DNA from: Hydractinia symbiolongicarpus | Taxonomy: Eukaryota; Cnidaria; Hydrozoa; Anthoathecata; Hydractiniidae | DNA: 64,000 nt | Reading direction: 5' to 3' | NCBI RefSeq assembly: GCF_029227915.1 | Contig: NC_079889.1 | Location: 4,650,001 to 4,714,000, forward strand | Translations under genes and position numbers: made by a program | The notes under the pieces: generated by a model | Told to the model about the DNA's origin: nothing | Databases searched by the model: none | What the model saw: the letters and a program-made list of their open reading frames with translations, nothing else | Shown: one piece after another, positions 1 to 11,609 of the stretch | How positions within the stretch are numbered: the stretch's first letter is position 1 | How the letters are laid out: each line of letters starts with the position of its first letter

Positions 1-23
1 GCCATTCTCTATGATTTTTATAC

Positions 24-748
24 CGGTTGAGTCCAACTGTTCACCCAAAGATTTTTCAATAAACAATGCTTAATCATGTCACGAGGGCGATCTTTCAACC
101 ATTCATCAATGTCATCTGCATATCGCATGTATTGAGAACTCATCATTTGATTCTGATCCGAATAGCTGTGAAGAAATATTTTTTACAAATAGATTTTATT
201 GTCTTGGTCGTCAGGCATTGAATTTAAAGACATAATTACCTCTCGTATTTATCTGGCAGAAAATCCTCAATCACCACGGTGAACATGCCATTCAAAGAGC
301 TGTGACGATGATTTGATAAATAGTTATGCTTCAAGAGACTGTTCTCTCGTTCCACACCATTATTAGTATTGCAGTCAACCAAAAACCGATTTTGTCTAAA
401 CGCGACTACCCAACGCTATAAAACGAAACATAATATTAATAGTAATAGTAACATAACATGAATAGTAATAATTCCTATAAGTAAATTATAGTAAGTTAGA
501 ACTGTCATAATACCTGTTTGATGCCAAGCCAATACTTAGAGATGTAGTGTCCCTTTTGTTCAGACCAGAATGAAGACTTCTTCAAATTTTCTATCGCGTT
601 TTCACATGAGCAGAGGGTCTCAGAGCGCGCAATCAGTCTTAGTAAGGTCAATATTTTTAGTCTGTCAGCGGAGCAGCTATTCACCTTCTTTTTCAGCGAA
701 CGATCCCAACCTGCTCCCGATGAAAATGACATATAAATACGGTACACC
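24..748 (-). CDS. MULE/SWIM-type transposase-derived protein, partial (3 exons)
   Basis: Three minus-strand exons can be read: 748-514, 415-240 and 165-24. All junctions are GT-AG (acceptors at 749-750, 416-417 and 166-167; donors next to 514, 240 and 24) and the codon phases match across each, which argues for a working or recently working gene. The protein contains RWVVAFRQNRF, NTNNGVERENSLLKH, the segment FLPDKYE, and then DIDEWLKDRPRDMIKHC. This order is typical of the region between the MULE-type DDE transposase domain and the C-terminal SWIM zinc finger in a protein family expanded in cnidarians. The SWIM finger should lie beyond the left edge and the DDE domain upstream (above 748), where I could not resolve exons. 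Known of the family: MULE transposase descent. Inferred: domesticated or multi-copy host gene; DNA-binding role untested. Confidence 0.65.
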
Positions 749-3700
749 CTAAAAACAAAAATAAAATATCCAACAAACATAAATGGCAAACCGGAAAGCT
801 TTACTCCATCACTTGACCAGTAAACCTTGTGTTTTTTCTTTCTTAAATCTGGAATTAATTTTATAATGTCTCAAATTATCCATTTAGTTAGAATGTTCTT
901 TAAAAAGAAAAGCCTACCAGTGGATCCAAAGTCTTTCGTTGAGAATATAGTACTAAATCGAACAGTGTTTTCAATTTCATGTGTTTTGATTATATCGACT
1001 GCCTCAACCAAATACAGAGCAATGTGATACTGTTTAGTATGACTGCTGCCACCTAAAAAAAGTCAAAGAATTAAGTACCAAAGTTGAACGAAACTCACCT
1101 TCGGCATTTGAAAAGAGTTGTAGTAAAGGTTTATTAATTTATAGAAAAAATATCAAATTTTTGAGTACATTTTTAAAAATAATTATAATAAAATACGCAA
1201 TATAATAAAAAATGTGCTACTTGTAAAATTATTCGGTGTGCATAAACATTTATACAACCATAGTCACAAGAAATCTTATGACTATGATACAACGCATCTT
1301 AGCTGCAACAAGGAAAACAACTCCATATAAAAACAGAAGTATTTTTACCATACCAAGATAATGGCGATATTGTAGGAATATCTTCTTCATTCATATTGCA
1401 TACGTATTTATTTAAAAAAAGAATCGAATAACATGATAATCTTTAATTTTTTAAGTTACTCTTCTCTATAATGTTAACAGAGAGCACATGTTGTATCTGC
1501 CATTTACTACAACTTTCCCGCGTGTTGTTTCAGTTACGTAATCACATTTTGTCATTACGTAATTTTTATCGGGAAACAAGTGTACTTTTGGCTACTGTTA
1601 TTTATTGCTAACCTGGAGTTTCAAACATATCAAGAGGAACGGTAACCGATTGTTTTGGGCAAGAAACTTTGGCCTGTGGGACCTGAAACTCAAAGAACTT
1701 CGAGACAATGCATCACAGGAAGCCACGATATCAGGTTCTGACAATCTGAGACCCTATTGGCTAAAAAATCAAATAACGCATTTCTATTGGCAAATTAAAC
1801 AACTTCCAGGCCCAGGGTAAAATACTTTAATCTGGACACCGCGCGTTCAGGCTATAGGTGGTCCCTATCTCTCTATCTTCCAAGGCGATTTTAAAGATTC
1901 CGCCTTACGCGGATCAATGACTGAAATGTGATTTTTAAAAGCTGCTAAAACCACAATTTTTGTCTTCTTTTGAAAATAAATAAATATGGTAAGACTTACA
2001 TTGTCAACTATTGTTTCACAAGCACTGTCAGTAAGCCTAGTTACGTTAATTTTAAAGATGTTGTTTGGGAAGTGTCTAGTAGATAAAAAAATTGCTCATA
2101 ACTAATCTCGTTTTCATGATATTCAGTATTTTGAGATGTCCACTTCGCAAAACGAAAATGGATATGGAAATAGGTCTATTATAATTAGAGAACTTAATTT
2201 TTGTAACTGTAAAAACGAATGCTTATAAAAATAAGTCGAAAAAAGTCTCGCTTAAACCTGTGATAAAGACAACCTAAGCTGAAGCCAGATTTCCTGGTTC
2301 TTGATACCTTTTGTGAAAACTACAAGTCTCATGCGTTTTAGTGGTGAAAACCACATTTAAAGAATCGTTCAGGAAATAATTTTACTCGCCGGGTACTTTC
2401 TTATAAGAATATATATATAAAGCATAAAGATGCGATAAGACTGCTGCAATTCATAAAATTATATTTAAAAATTTTTTGTGATTTTCACATTTTTCGAACA
2501 GTGGCAAAAATGCTTTGAGAAAAGTTAATCTAATTTGTACCATTTTTCTGTGTATTTTTACAACTTTTGGCTGAGTGCAACCCTCTAGTATATACCGTTT
2601 TGACATGTATAAAAACGTTATGTCACTCCCCTACGTAAAAAATTGTGCGTAATTTCAGTTTTGTCCATGCAATGTAATGAAAGTGGACCGCAACCGATCA
2701 GGAACGTTAAAGCTTGCCACCCACTTTAAGTCAACCTAATTTATCTTTTTGCATGATTTACATCTATCAGAAAGTATTAAGATTAAAGAAATAAGGTTAA
2801 ACCAGTAGAATTTGTTGCTCCACCCAAAAATTAAGTCGCCAGAAATGGGTATAGCGACTGTAAAAGCTCATCTATCGGAACTTTCATATAACAAGCGTAT
2901 CCCTGAGAAACGTAGTGACGTCAAAATCTGATTAAATCCAAAATAAGTTTGAACGAAAAACTATTTCAACATGGCGGTGGAGAAGTGACCAAAATAATAA
3001 AAAACAGAATGGTAAATTTCTGATTCTCTTAATATGTGCGAAACAAGTATTTCTCTTGTTCAATACTAACATATTTTTAAGATGATACTACATAGTAGCA
3101 CTGCACTAGTACAGTGTCTATATACCAAGTTTTCCGATCCAACACTGTTGTTTTTTTTAGTCATCTTTGCCACGAAATCATTTTTTAATTACCAGCCATT
3201 CGGAGATGGTTGCTATGACACTGTTGGAGTTGCTTCGAAAACAAACTAAAATTTCTCATTCTTTTGTATTATACTATCAATTTGTAAATGAAAATATGAT
3301 GACTTATTATATTAAAAAGATTCATGTTAAGGGGTTGTGCTATCATCACCCTATGTGATCTTGGGTTTTTCAGGACATATTATGACGGCCTCCTTCATTC
3401 ATAACTCCATACAGGCTTTTTCAAATTAAATAAAATTTGCACACTTATAGTACGCCATAAAAGAGACAAAATGGCAGCTATAAATCTTTGCTTATGTCAC
3501 CACTTTTTTGTGACGTCATCAGAAGCTTGAAATTTGCCAAAATAACACTATATGCTTAAAATTCAATTACATGATTTAATTAGTTCTCATACGGATGTAG
3601 GCATCCTGCTTGACTTTCTGATAGCCTATTAAAAGTTATTCAATATACTTCATTGCTATAATACTTTGAGTTTTTATATTTATCTGTTAGACAGAAAGCA

Positions 3701-4145
3701 TAACTTTGCCTGTGATCTTGAAACTCACGCTATTTCTAATTAATATGTACAGTCATATGGAGCAAAAACAAAAAACATAGTGGTGTTACTTTTATATTAA
3801 ACAAAATGTTAAAAAAATATAATCGAAAAAATTTTTCATATCCTTTTAAAAAAACTCTTCGTGTGATTTGATCAAGAGATTTTTAACTGAATCTTCAGCT
3901 TTCTACACTGAGTTCAGTTGTTTTTAGAAATCGTGTCCAAAAAGGAACTGTTTTTCTTGTCGTATCACTTCTTGATAGGCTCGACCTTTTGGTTACTGCC
4001 AGGAATGTTGGGTGTCTTTCTTACAAGACTTTATTTACAGCTTAAGCGAGTAAAACCACTGCGAAATTCAAGTTTTGAACATATTCTTTACAGTCAAGTT
4101 GGTGTTTATTCTGCCTGTAATAAAGGTTTGTATGTCTGACCATAC
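749..4145. other. No gene resolved; AT-rich, possible upstream exons near 800-1,100
   Basis: The minus strand between about 800 and 1,090 could hold further exons of the left-edge MULE/SWIM gene, but I could not fix boundaries. The rest is AT-rich sequence with scattered short ORFs lacking recognisable motifs. A stretch near 1,830-1,910 (TGGACACC, GCGTTCA) resembles the terminal region of the MITE at 8,818-9,254 and may be a fragment of the same family. Confidence 0.4.
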
Positions 4146-4522
4146 CTTGCCAAGTGGTCCCATAACCCGGTAACCAAGTTCCTTATCTGTGTTAACAACT
4201 TTATATTGCCCCCTTTTTTCTAGAAGGTTTTCATAAACGGGTCTAATTTTGATTGTTTGTCCACATTCATTGGAGAAGCAATCTCTATAAATTGGTCTAG
4301 GATTTTTTGTTTAGATGTTTGTTTCATATCTCCCGGAAAAGGTCTAACAGCTCGCCAGGCATCTATCACTCCTCTCCCTGTAATGGCTGGGGAGTAGAAT
4401 CGTTTAGCGTCCCTTCCCTCACAGCCTGGGTTATCCTCATGTGGACGCTTTTTCCTTCGGTATGTGTAGTATCCACTTTGGAAAATATCACTGTCATTCT
4501 CGTGTTCGTTATTGCCTACCAT
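4146..4522 (-). CDS. Hypothetical minus-strand coding exons, low confidence
   Basis: Two overlapping open stretches lie on the minus strand. One (4522-4220) is an uninterrupted 100-codon ORF starting at a Met, with a basic, charged composition (for example KRFYSPAITGRGVIDAWRAV). The other is a possible exon 4296-4146 bounded by an AG acceptor and an AAG|GTATG donor, containing ECGQTIKIRPVYENLLEKRG and ELGYRVMGPLGK. Base composition here is less AT-rich than the surroundings, which is why I list it. I recognise no domain. It could be coding debris of a mobile element. The two readings use different frames and at most one is likely right over the shared part. Confidence 0.28.
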
Positions 4523-4529
4523 TTATAAG

Positions 4530-6480
4530 CAACGAGAAATAATGATTTCAATTGTAGAAAGAGATCATTTACAAAACTTGTTTGTTGCTTTTGTTCGTGC
4601 TTGTTTTTTTTCTCGAACTTTAAAAAAGACGACGAGAAACGGCCCGATAGAGCGTTTGGGGCCGTTTTTGGACCTTAAGTGCATCATGAAATCTTGCATT
4701 TTTATGACATCCATTTGACAATTCGATAAAATGTTATCTGAAAATATCATTGATAGTTTAGTTTTCACACAGGAAAATTGAAAAGGCGTATTACATGGTT
4801 AAGAATACATGATTTTTATAATTTTTTTAAAGCTTAACCTTATTCTTGCTGGGTTATTTGAAGCTCAGCATTGCGGGGGCAACGGTGGCAGATTCGTCCC
4901 CCTCCTCCTCCTTTGTAATTTCTACAATTGTTGCTTGTTTGTCAGACATTAAACTTACCACTAATGTTGCCATGGCTTCAAGTAACACCTTGGTTAAAAA
5001 AAATTGCTGATATCAGCATTTTTGCGAATGCTTTCATCAAATCCACAAAAAAGTGAAAAAGTTTCAAATGTGTAGTTCGTAGAAGATTTGTAAATTGTTA
5101 GTAAAGTCGTCACGCGAATATGAAACATGTACAAAATGTAGTAGTTGTGGCATAGTGCCGAGAAAAATATCGGAAATATTTTTTTGAGTTTTTTATGTTC
5201 TTGTTACATATTATACGAAAAATAAAGAACGAAAAAAATATGACAATATTTTTTGAGAACGAGTGCGACATCACAGTGCGAAAAAAACTCTAACCATATG
5301 ATAATATAATAAACTAACAAGTTCCCGAAACATTGTAAATATTTTTTTCCTAAAAATTAAAACTTAAAAAAAGTTAAGAAAAGTATCAAAATTTGAAGAC
5401 TGCAGGCGTCGAACGCGTGATTTACTGTCATGAAAGAGAAATTGCAGCGGGAATCCACCACTACGAATAGTGGTTAAAATTTAAGATTTCAAATTGCTCA
5501 ATATTTGTTTTTAAACTAATTTCCTCTTCATAATAAGAACTTTATGCGCAACATATCATTTAAATTTTTTATAACCAGCAGCGATTTATAGTTGCGCCAT
5601 TAATTTCAAAATATTAAATATTATTCGTTGTCAAGCCATCAAATATATCTGCTGTTGTTATCATTATATAAACACTAGGATGGAAAAATTTTGCATAAAA
5701 GCGCTAATTGATGTTGGAGAGTATGCGAAAAAAAAAAGATACAAGCAACGTCATTAAAAATGGAAAGTAACTTTAACGTTCAACTAATTATTATACGTTT
5801 TTTTATAAACAACACAGAATTTTTGTCTGAGGTTCAATGGTGTTGAATAGCATCTCTTTTATAGACTCAACTGCTACTTGCTTGATGACTATCTACCTAA
5901 TAAGACAAGATTTTTCGTGTTTGCTTGCTTTGTTAGATTGCTAACACCAATCGCAATCAACTTTAGTCCTAATCACGTTTTTGGTATAAAACCAGCATAC
6001 AATCAAAACACTTCAGGCTCTTCTAAGCTGTGCCAAATCAGTTGTATTGTTTGAAAGGTTAGTGGTTAACCCGTGAAATATTCCACAGGGTCGCTGTTGT
6101 ATATATTTTTTGACCTTGCTACTTTGTTTACATTAAGTAATGAAATTTACTTGCACGGGGGTTATTACTATAATTATAGGTGAAATTATAATGGCGTTTG
6201 TGATTACAAAACCCTTGAGTTTTAAATTTGCTCACAGACACAGCGAGCATTATAATATTGTTTTAAGCTTTGCGCTGGTTATAAAACGTTGATAAATAAT
6301 AAAAAGCGTGGTCACGAGTTCTCCACTTGCATTTACGTAGAGCATGTACGGGTAATAGTTGGAAAGGAATGGTTTCCTAAATTAATTCAAATTTTTAGGA
6401 GGGAGACAAGACAATTCAAGCGGGTTTTATTCGAACAAATTTTTTTAAGAAGGTGCATTTTGGTTAAAAAATGATTACTA
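4530..6480. other. Gene-poor AT-rich spacer
   Basis: I see no coding region, RNA gene or clear mobile element. Homopolymer A/T runs and short non-homologous ORFs only. The stretch 6,289-6,474 is open on the plus strand but has no recognisable motif and merely precedes the tandem duplication. Confidence 0.4.
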
Positions 6481-6483
6481 CTA

Positions 6484-6792
6484 ACTATTCGTTTCTTATG
6501 CATAAATGCAATGATTAAAAAATGGGGATCCACTTCACCCAAATATAAATCACCTGAATATATGTATGTTTTGTTTTAGGTCTCATGACATCATTTTTAT
6601 CATACTTATCTACGTCACGCCTTGCGTTGCATACGTCTACTATTCGTTTCTTATGCATAAATGCAATGATTAAAAAATGGGGATCCACTTCACCCAAATA
6701 TAAATCACCTGAATATATGTATGTTTTGTTTTAGGTCTCATGACATCATTTTTATCATACTTATCTACGTCACGCCTTGCGTTGCATACGTC
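6484..6792 (+). repeat. 155-bp tandem duplication containing a splice acceptor
   Basis: The sequence from CTATTCGTTTCTTATGC to GTTGCATACGTC occurs twice in near-identical form, at about 6,484-6,637 and 6,639-6,792 (period 155). Each copy includes the polypyrimidine/AG acceptor TTTTGTTTTAG and the first about 58 bases of the PAN-domain exon, including the hydrophobic leader. The near identity indicates a recent event. Confidence 0.9.
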
Positions 6793-8742
6793 ACGAGACT
6801 AACGTGCAAGCGTCATGCAAATTTCACTATCATGAAACCAGATATAAAATACGCTGGTACAGTGCTCGAAACACACGCAGATGTCATAGCGCGTGGTTGC
6901 GCTCTGTTGTGCCTCTCGCGCGATGCTTGCGCTTATTTCAATCATAAAATGGATAACACATCGTGTGAGCTGTTAGCAATCAATTCTGGTACAGAACAAA
7001 GTGCATCTGGTTGGTACTTCTACTTAACAAACTATGGCACATGTATTTTTTGTCTTTGAAGTTTATGTTTAATCTAAAATCGACGTATCATACTTACGTG
7101 TTTGTTCTGCAAATGTACTGACCTAAGAATTTGATATTCGTGACATATGAATAAGCAACAAGTCTACCAAGGAAACAAACAAAAACAAAATATTTTGGTT
7201 AGTAATGTGAAGTTACTTAATCTTATCAATCATTTAAAAACGATGAGCTGGAGATAATATAACTGTCTTGAGTATTAAAAATAGAAATATTATTGCTATC
7301 TTTTTAGTATATGCAGTAAACTGTAGTGGGAATTTAAAGTTAATACAGCCCAAAAAAAATTCATTTAAGATTTTTAATGCTGACACCTTGTGTAATCACA
7401 TTTCCGCTAATTAGAGAGTTTCAGAGTTTCCATTAATAAGAGATTTTTCGCTAATTAGAGACTTTCAGAGTTTCCATTAATAAGAGAGTATAAGAGAGGC
7501 GACTGTACATCTATAGACCTTGTTGTTTACAAAATAATATGGTGAACATTTTATAATCCACATTGTAAAAGCCAAAACAAGAATATTATGAAAGTTATCA
7601 GTCAAACTAGCTTATTATGAAAAAACATGCACTTCTCTCTAAAGAACTTTATCTCGCTAACCCTTTTTGCGGTTTTTTTTTAACTTCGCGAACAGCATTA
7701 ATTAAAAATATTCACAATTTTTTAAAATTTGAATTTGTAAGGTTTTGCAAAAGTTTTAATATACTTCCTTTAGAGAGGTCAAGTGTGTCGATCTTTAGCA
7801 CCTTGTCCGAACACGTCAGCTTGTATTGATATTTGCAAAAGTCCTGGATACGAATGCATCGGTAAGCTTTAATGTTGCTAACATAAAAAAAGCAAGAAGC
7901 ATTCCACATGAGACATCCTCTTTTTCAAATTTTTGTGTCGATATCGACTCAAAACCTCTTGTCTTGTCGTTTCTTTTATTGCACAACCCTTGTACTTTTT
8001 CAAATTTGCATATGATACCTTGATTGATTTGTATAAGAATACATTCTAAGTTCTAGCTAAGTCTTATAAAAAAAAGCATGCTTCTTAACTTCTTCACCTT
8101 CATTTTGAAGAAAATTCTTGGTCCTTTTTCTTCCCAGGCTGTTACACATAATCTTGTTGTGTGATTCTAGCATTTGCTTATTATACGAAGTTTTTTTTGT
8201 TAAACAAGGTTTGGAATTTGTGGGCATAAGGAATGTAATAAACATTCCTATGTATGATTAAGAAAAGTGGATCAAATGTGTTTACGTTTTAAATTTTAAA
8301 TTTAAGCTCATCAATTCCAAGGAATGTATGGAACAGGTCACATATCTCCAGGCAGTGTTGACAGTTATGACGTTTTAAAACTAACTAATGGTGATTTAAC
8401 AACTTTTGCTGCCACGCTCTGGTAGACGCCTTCATGTTGTTAGATTTTGGAACGGAACAGTTAGTGAGATTTGTAACAGTTATGATATACAGTAGTAGCA
8501 ATAATTATGAAATAAATATCGGTAACGCGAACTCAACAACAGGCAATACATTTTGCTCATTGCTCCCACCATACGTGAATGCTCAAATTTTGGTGGAATG
8601 CGCTGACCACTTGTCGTGATGATATGTCGTGTTGTACCATACAACAAATGCTAATACTATACACTGTTTTGATATGAAAGCTTATGTTGATGTGCAAACG
8701 GAAATAGTTTCGGAAAAATTCAGCCGTGATATAAACAGCTGA
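6735..8742 (+). pseudogene. PAN + EGF-like + fucolectin/F5-8-type lectin gene, decaying
   Basis: Three plus-strand exons fit by phase. Exon 6735-7042 has a hydrophobic leader, then a PAN/Apple-like cysteine-rich domain (ARGCALLCLSRDACAYFN). Exon 7799-7861 encodes an EGF-like segment, PCPNTSACIDICKSPGYEC. Exon 8322-8742 resembles fucolectin-type carbohydrate-binding domains (LLDFGTEQLVRFVTVMIYSS, EINIGNANS). The phases at both junctions are compatible (t+ca giving Ser, g+ga giving Gly). This is the architecture of secreted cnidarian lectin-like proteins. Breaks: an apparent one-base insertion near 8,424 shifts the lectin frame, and two consecutive TGA codons (8617-8622) interrupt it, yet the same frame continues with sensible residues to a stop at 8740-8742. 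A first exon with the start codon was not found. Either a young pseudogene or a locus with assembly errors. Confidence 0.6.
7400..7508. repeat. 45-bp tandem repeat ending in a transposon-like terminus
   Basis: CGCTAATTAGAGAGTTTCAG and the following bases to ATTAATAAGAGA appear twice in succession (about 7,404-7,444 and 7,449-7,489). They are followed by AGAGAGGCGACTGTACA, whose reverse complement, TGTACAGTCGCCTCTCT, resembles a Tc1/mariner-type end. The partner end was not located, so this is probably a fragment. It lies in the intron between the PAN and EGF-like exons. Confidence 0.5.
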
Positions 8743-8817
8743 TATTCACATGATTTATTTATTTATTTAAGCTTAGGGAAATAAGAATATATATATAAAA
8801 AGTGTAATGGTATTTTA

Positions 8818-9254
8818 CAGTGGAATCCTTTAAAGTGGACACCATCCGTTCAAGAAAAAATTTAGTTTTAGCTAGGATTGTCCGATTGTTCACGACAAAT
8901 GTAAATTTGAGATTGTGTTCGGAAACATTTAAATATTCTTTTTAAAAAATGGACTAAAACCTGTTTACAAGCTTTAGGTAAAGTAATCTTGAAGACTGAA
9001 ATGATTAAGGACTGTTTTTTTGATTTTTCAGTTGATGAAATTACTTCATCACGTCCGCTTCACAGAAAGTGTTTACAATAGAAATTTTTATTTGGTGCAA
9101 AAAACTGTCCGCCTTAACGAGTGTTTATGATTGTCCGCTTTATGGGGATTTTTCTATTCGAGTTTAACCTAACATCAATTCGTTCCAAGCATCACTGCCC
9201 GTTTTAACGGGATGTCCGATTTTAAAGGGTGTCCGTGTTAACGGTATCCCTCTG
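8818..9254. mobile_element. 437-bp MITE, Tigger/pogo-like ends, TA target duplication
   Basis: The left end reads CAGTGGAATCCTTTAAAGTG and the reverse complement of the right end reads CAGAGGGATACCGTTAACAC. These imperfect inverted termini also share GGACACC just inside. TA dinucleotides flank both ends (8816-8817 and 9255-9256). No coding sequence inside. CAGTGG...-type ends with TA duplication are characteristic of Tc1/mariner-pogo non-autonomous elements; the superfamily call is inference. Confidence 0.65.
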
Positions 9255-9274
9255 TAGTAACCTATGTCGTAGTT

Positions 9275-9440
9275 ATCGTACAGTTGCACCAAATCTGGTT
9301 GTCATTTGAATTCTTGCGTTTGCAAATTACATAGATTATTGCGCACCCACATGTGCAAATGCGAGAATTGAACAATAAGCAAATGATGACGACATTTATG
9401 ATTCAGACGATGATGTCAGCGACATTGATTATGCACTAAC
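9275..9440 (+). pseudogene. Degenerate C-terminal tail of an EEADTR-family protein
   Basis: One plus-strand frame gives a cysteine-rich run (YSCTKSGCHLNSCVCK, then MCKCEN). A neighbouring frame gives an acidic tail (NDDDIYDSDDDVSDIDY). The same order, Cys-rich cluster then acidic tail, ends the EEADTR-family gene at 17.4-20.7 kb. It is short and shifted between frames, so it is a remnant. It suggests that more copies of the EEADTR element exist in this genome. Confidence 0.4.
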
Positions 9441-10278
9441 GATGCTGACGATGACAAGGGTAATGAGCAAGGTATGAAGGACATAACTGACTCGGTAGAT
9501 ATTGAGTTAGATCAAGATTGTAAGCTAAGTTCCATTGAAAATTATGGAGATGTGTGACGTCATCGAACTGTTTTTAGAGCTCTGTTATTTACCAACTGTT
9601 AATTTTTAACACATGGTTTTTTTGTAAATATTGTGTATGATATTCTTAGCTTGGTATATTTGATTTGTATATGTATTTGTAAATGTTTTTTTTCTATGGA
9701 ATAATGCCATCATATGTTATTGTCATCCGTCAGAACGCCTTAAATATTTTCATGGACGCTATTAGTGATGTTATGCGCACGGAAATTAAATCAGCGTAAA
9801 GTTAGAAAAGGGTGGAAATCATAAATTATCCGATAGTTGGTTTTACCTACGAGTATATAATATTAAAACTTACTAGTTACACAGAGATTACATTTTATTG
9901 TAAAAATGTTTCAGGTAAAACATTGAAACAAATATGTAAGAGGAATATAAAAACAGGATAGGGTAGATTAAAAGCACGAGAAACAAGATTTCTAAAACAG
10001 TTTAAGTCAGAAATCCGCTTATATATAAAATATAATCACCTTACTTTTCTCTCTTAATAAGTCTCGCTTGCTAGACTAAGAAATTTGCTTTTAAATCTTT
10101 GAAGCTCTATAAATAGTTGACGTGCGTTACTTCCAGATCAGAAAATAAACATAATATTTTTTCCCAATTTTTAGAAATATTTACATCGACATCCGAATTT
10201 ATCGTGCCGTCAGTAGGGCTAGCTATTAATGGAGATGTTCTGCATCTTCTCCGTCACAACAATTACTAACAATTTTTT
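9440..10278. other. No gene; 3' flank of the MFS gene
   Basis: AT-rich sequence with no ORF that I can support. The part next to 10,279 is expected to hold the 3' untranslated region of the minus-strand transporter. Confidence 0.4.
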
Positions 10279-11601
10279 CTATATGAGAATATTTGGATTT
10301 TCGAATGTTTTTCTTCTTAAAATTAGTATCACGATTTGTATGAAGCATAGGAATGTTAATCCTACCAAAAATGGGTAACAATATGCCACAATATATCCAG
10401 TTACCAAACCTGCAAGGATGGATCCAATGCATCTCAACATACCTCTTATACCTTCAATGTAAGCTTGATGTTTTGATGAAACCATTTTTGCTGACACAAT
10501 AATGAGGAATACTTGTTCTCCAATTTCTGCCAGAGTTATACACACAGCTAATAAAATTGTAAATGCTATTTTACTTGAAAGATTTAGCCGTCCTTTTATT
10601 AACAGGGCTTGAAAGCTTCCTGATATAAAAACAAACAAGACACTGCCCACACCGGCAATATAGACAGATTTGTGTTGCAGACTTGTTGATATAAGTCCAA
10701 AAATAATTCCAAATAAAGTGATCGAGTAACTGATGTAACATATTGTAATAAAGTAGTAAGGAAGCTGCAACAAACCAACGATTACTGGAAAACTTCTCAC
10801 AAATGTCACTTGGAAAAATGAAGAAACGATCGTCATTATCATCAAAAAAAAAACGTCAAACGTCCGAACAACTTTCTTGAGTACGAACAACGAAGTTTCT
10901 TTTTTATGAACTTGAAGTTTGTTTTTTTCTCCTCCAGTTGCTTCCTTCAAATCAAACTCTTTTGATAGATCACTTGCTAGAAGTATGATGCTTATTTGAG
11001 TAAGAATAATAAAAATTAGCGACACGATGCCAGAGATGTTACCAACTGTTATACGCAAGCCAAAAACTACGGTGTCAAGGTGCTGAAAAAAATCGCCAAT
11101 TAGTGGACCAAATGCATAACCAACGAAATAAAATGCCATCATTATTGGCATTTTATTCTTCATTTCGTCTGCAGAATACGATCTAGCTATTTCAGCTGAC
11201 GTCAATGGCTTTAAAATCAAGTTAAAACCCAGTAAGGTTTGACCAATCAAAGGATAGTAAGCCGATATGGGAATTACATATATAATACAACCAACCATAC
11301 TGATAAAATTGCATATTACCATTATTAATTTTATTCTTCTTGTTCTATCTGCAAATCTTGCAACCAACATTGAGAACAAGGAAGGAGGCACAAAGTATAC
11401 CAGAGTAATTATTCCGTAAAATAATTCAGGATTTTCACATCTCAACAACGTTGTTAAGTAGATCCACAATGTTACTCCATTACTCGATCTTTCAATTCCT
11501 ATTGTGAAGTATTGAAGTACGTAGATAATTAGTGTACGTGTTCTGTTTCTTTTCCACTCTTCGGAAACCAACATCGTAATTTTGTTAGCGGGAATAGTCA
11601 T
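10279..11601 (-). CDS. Major facilitator superfamily transporter (MFSD8-like)
   Basis: An intact 440-codon single-exon ORF encodes a polytopic membrane protein with about 12 hydrophobic segments: two blocks of six, separated by a hydrophilic loop around residues 215-240 (KEFDLKEATGGEKNKLQ). Between helices 2 and 3 it carries the MFS signature RFADRTRRIKL (residues 82-92). The segment after helix 4 (LTSAEIARSYSADEMKNKM) and helix 5 (FYFVGYAFGPLIGDFF) resemble MFSD8/CLN7-like and related lysosomal-type MFS proteins. The first Met of the ORF is taken as the start; a second Met at residue 10 is an alternative, and both precede the first helix. Family knowledge: MFS proteins move small solutes by alternating access. 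The substrate and the membrane cannot be told from sequence. No frameshifts or stops, unlike most neighbouring sequence, so this is probably a functional gene. Confidence 0.85.
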   Translation of the reverse strand: MTIPANKITMLVSEEWKRNRTRTLIIYVLQYFTIGIERSSNGVTLWIYLTTLLRCENPELFYGIITLVYFVPPSLFSMLVARFADRTRRIKLIMVICNFISMVGCIIYVIPISAYYPLIGQTLLGFNLILKPLTSAEIARSYSADEMKNKMPIMMAFYFVGYAFGPLIGDFFQHLDTVVFGLRITVGNISGIVSLIFIILTQISIILLASDLSKEFDLKEATGGEKNKLQVHKKETSLFVLKKVVRTFDVFFLMIMTIVSSFFQVTFVRSFPVIVGLLQLPYYFITICYISYSITLFGIIFGLISTSLQHKSVYIAGVGSVLFVFISGSFQALLIKGRLNLSSKIAFTILLAVCITLAEIGEQVFLIIVSAKMVSSKHQAYIEGIRGMLRCIGSILAGLVTGYIVAYCYPFLVGLTFLCFIQIVILILRRKTFENPNILI

Positions 11602-11609
11602 CTAGATCA

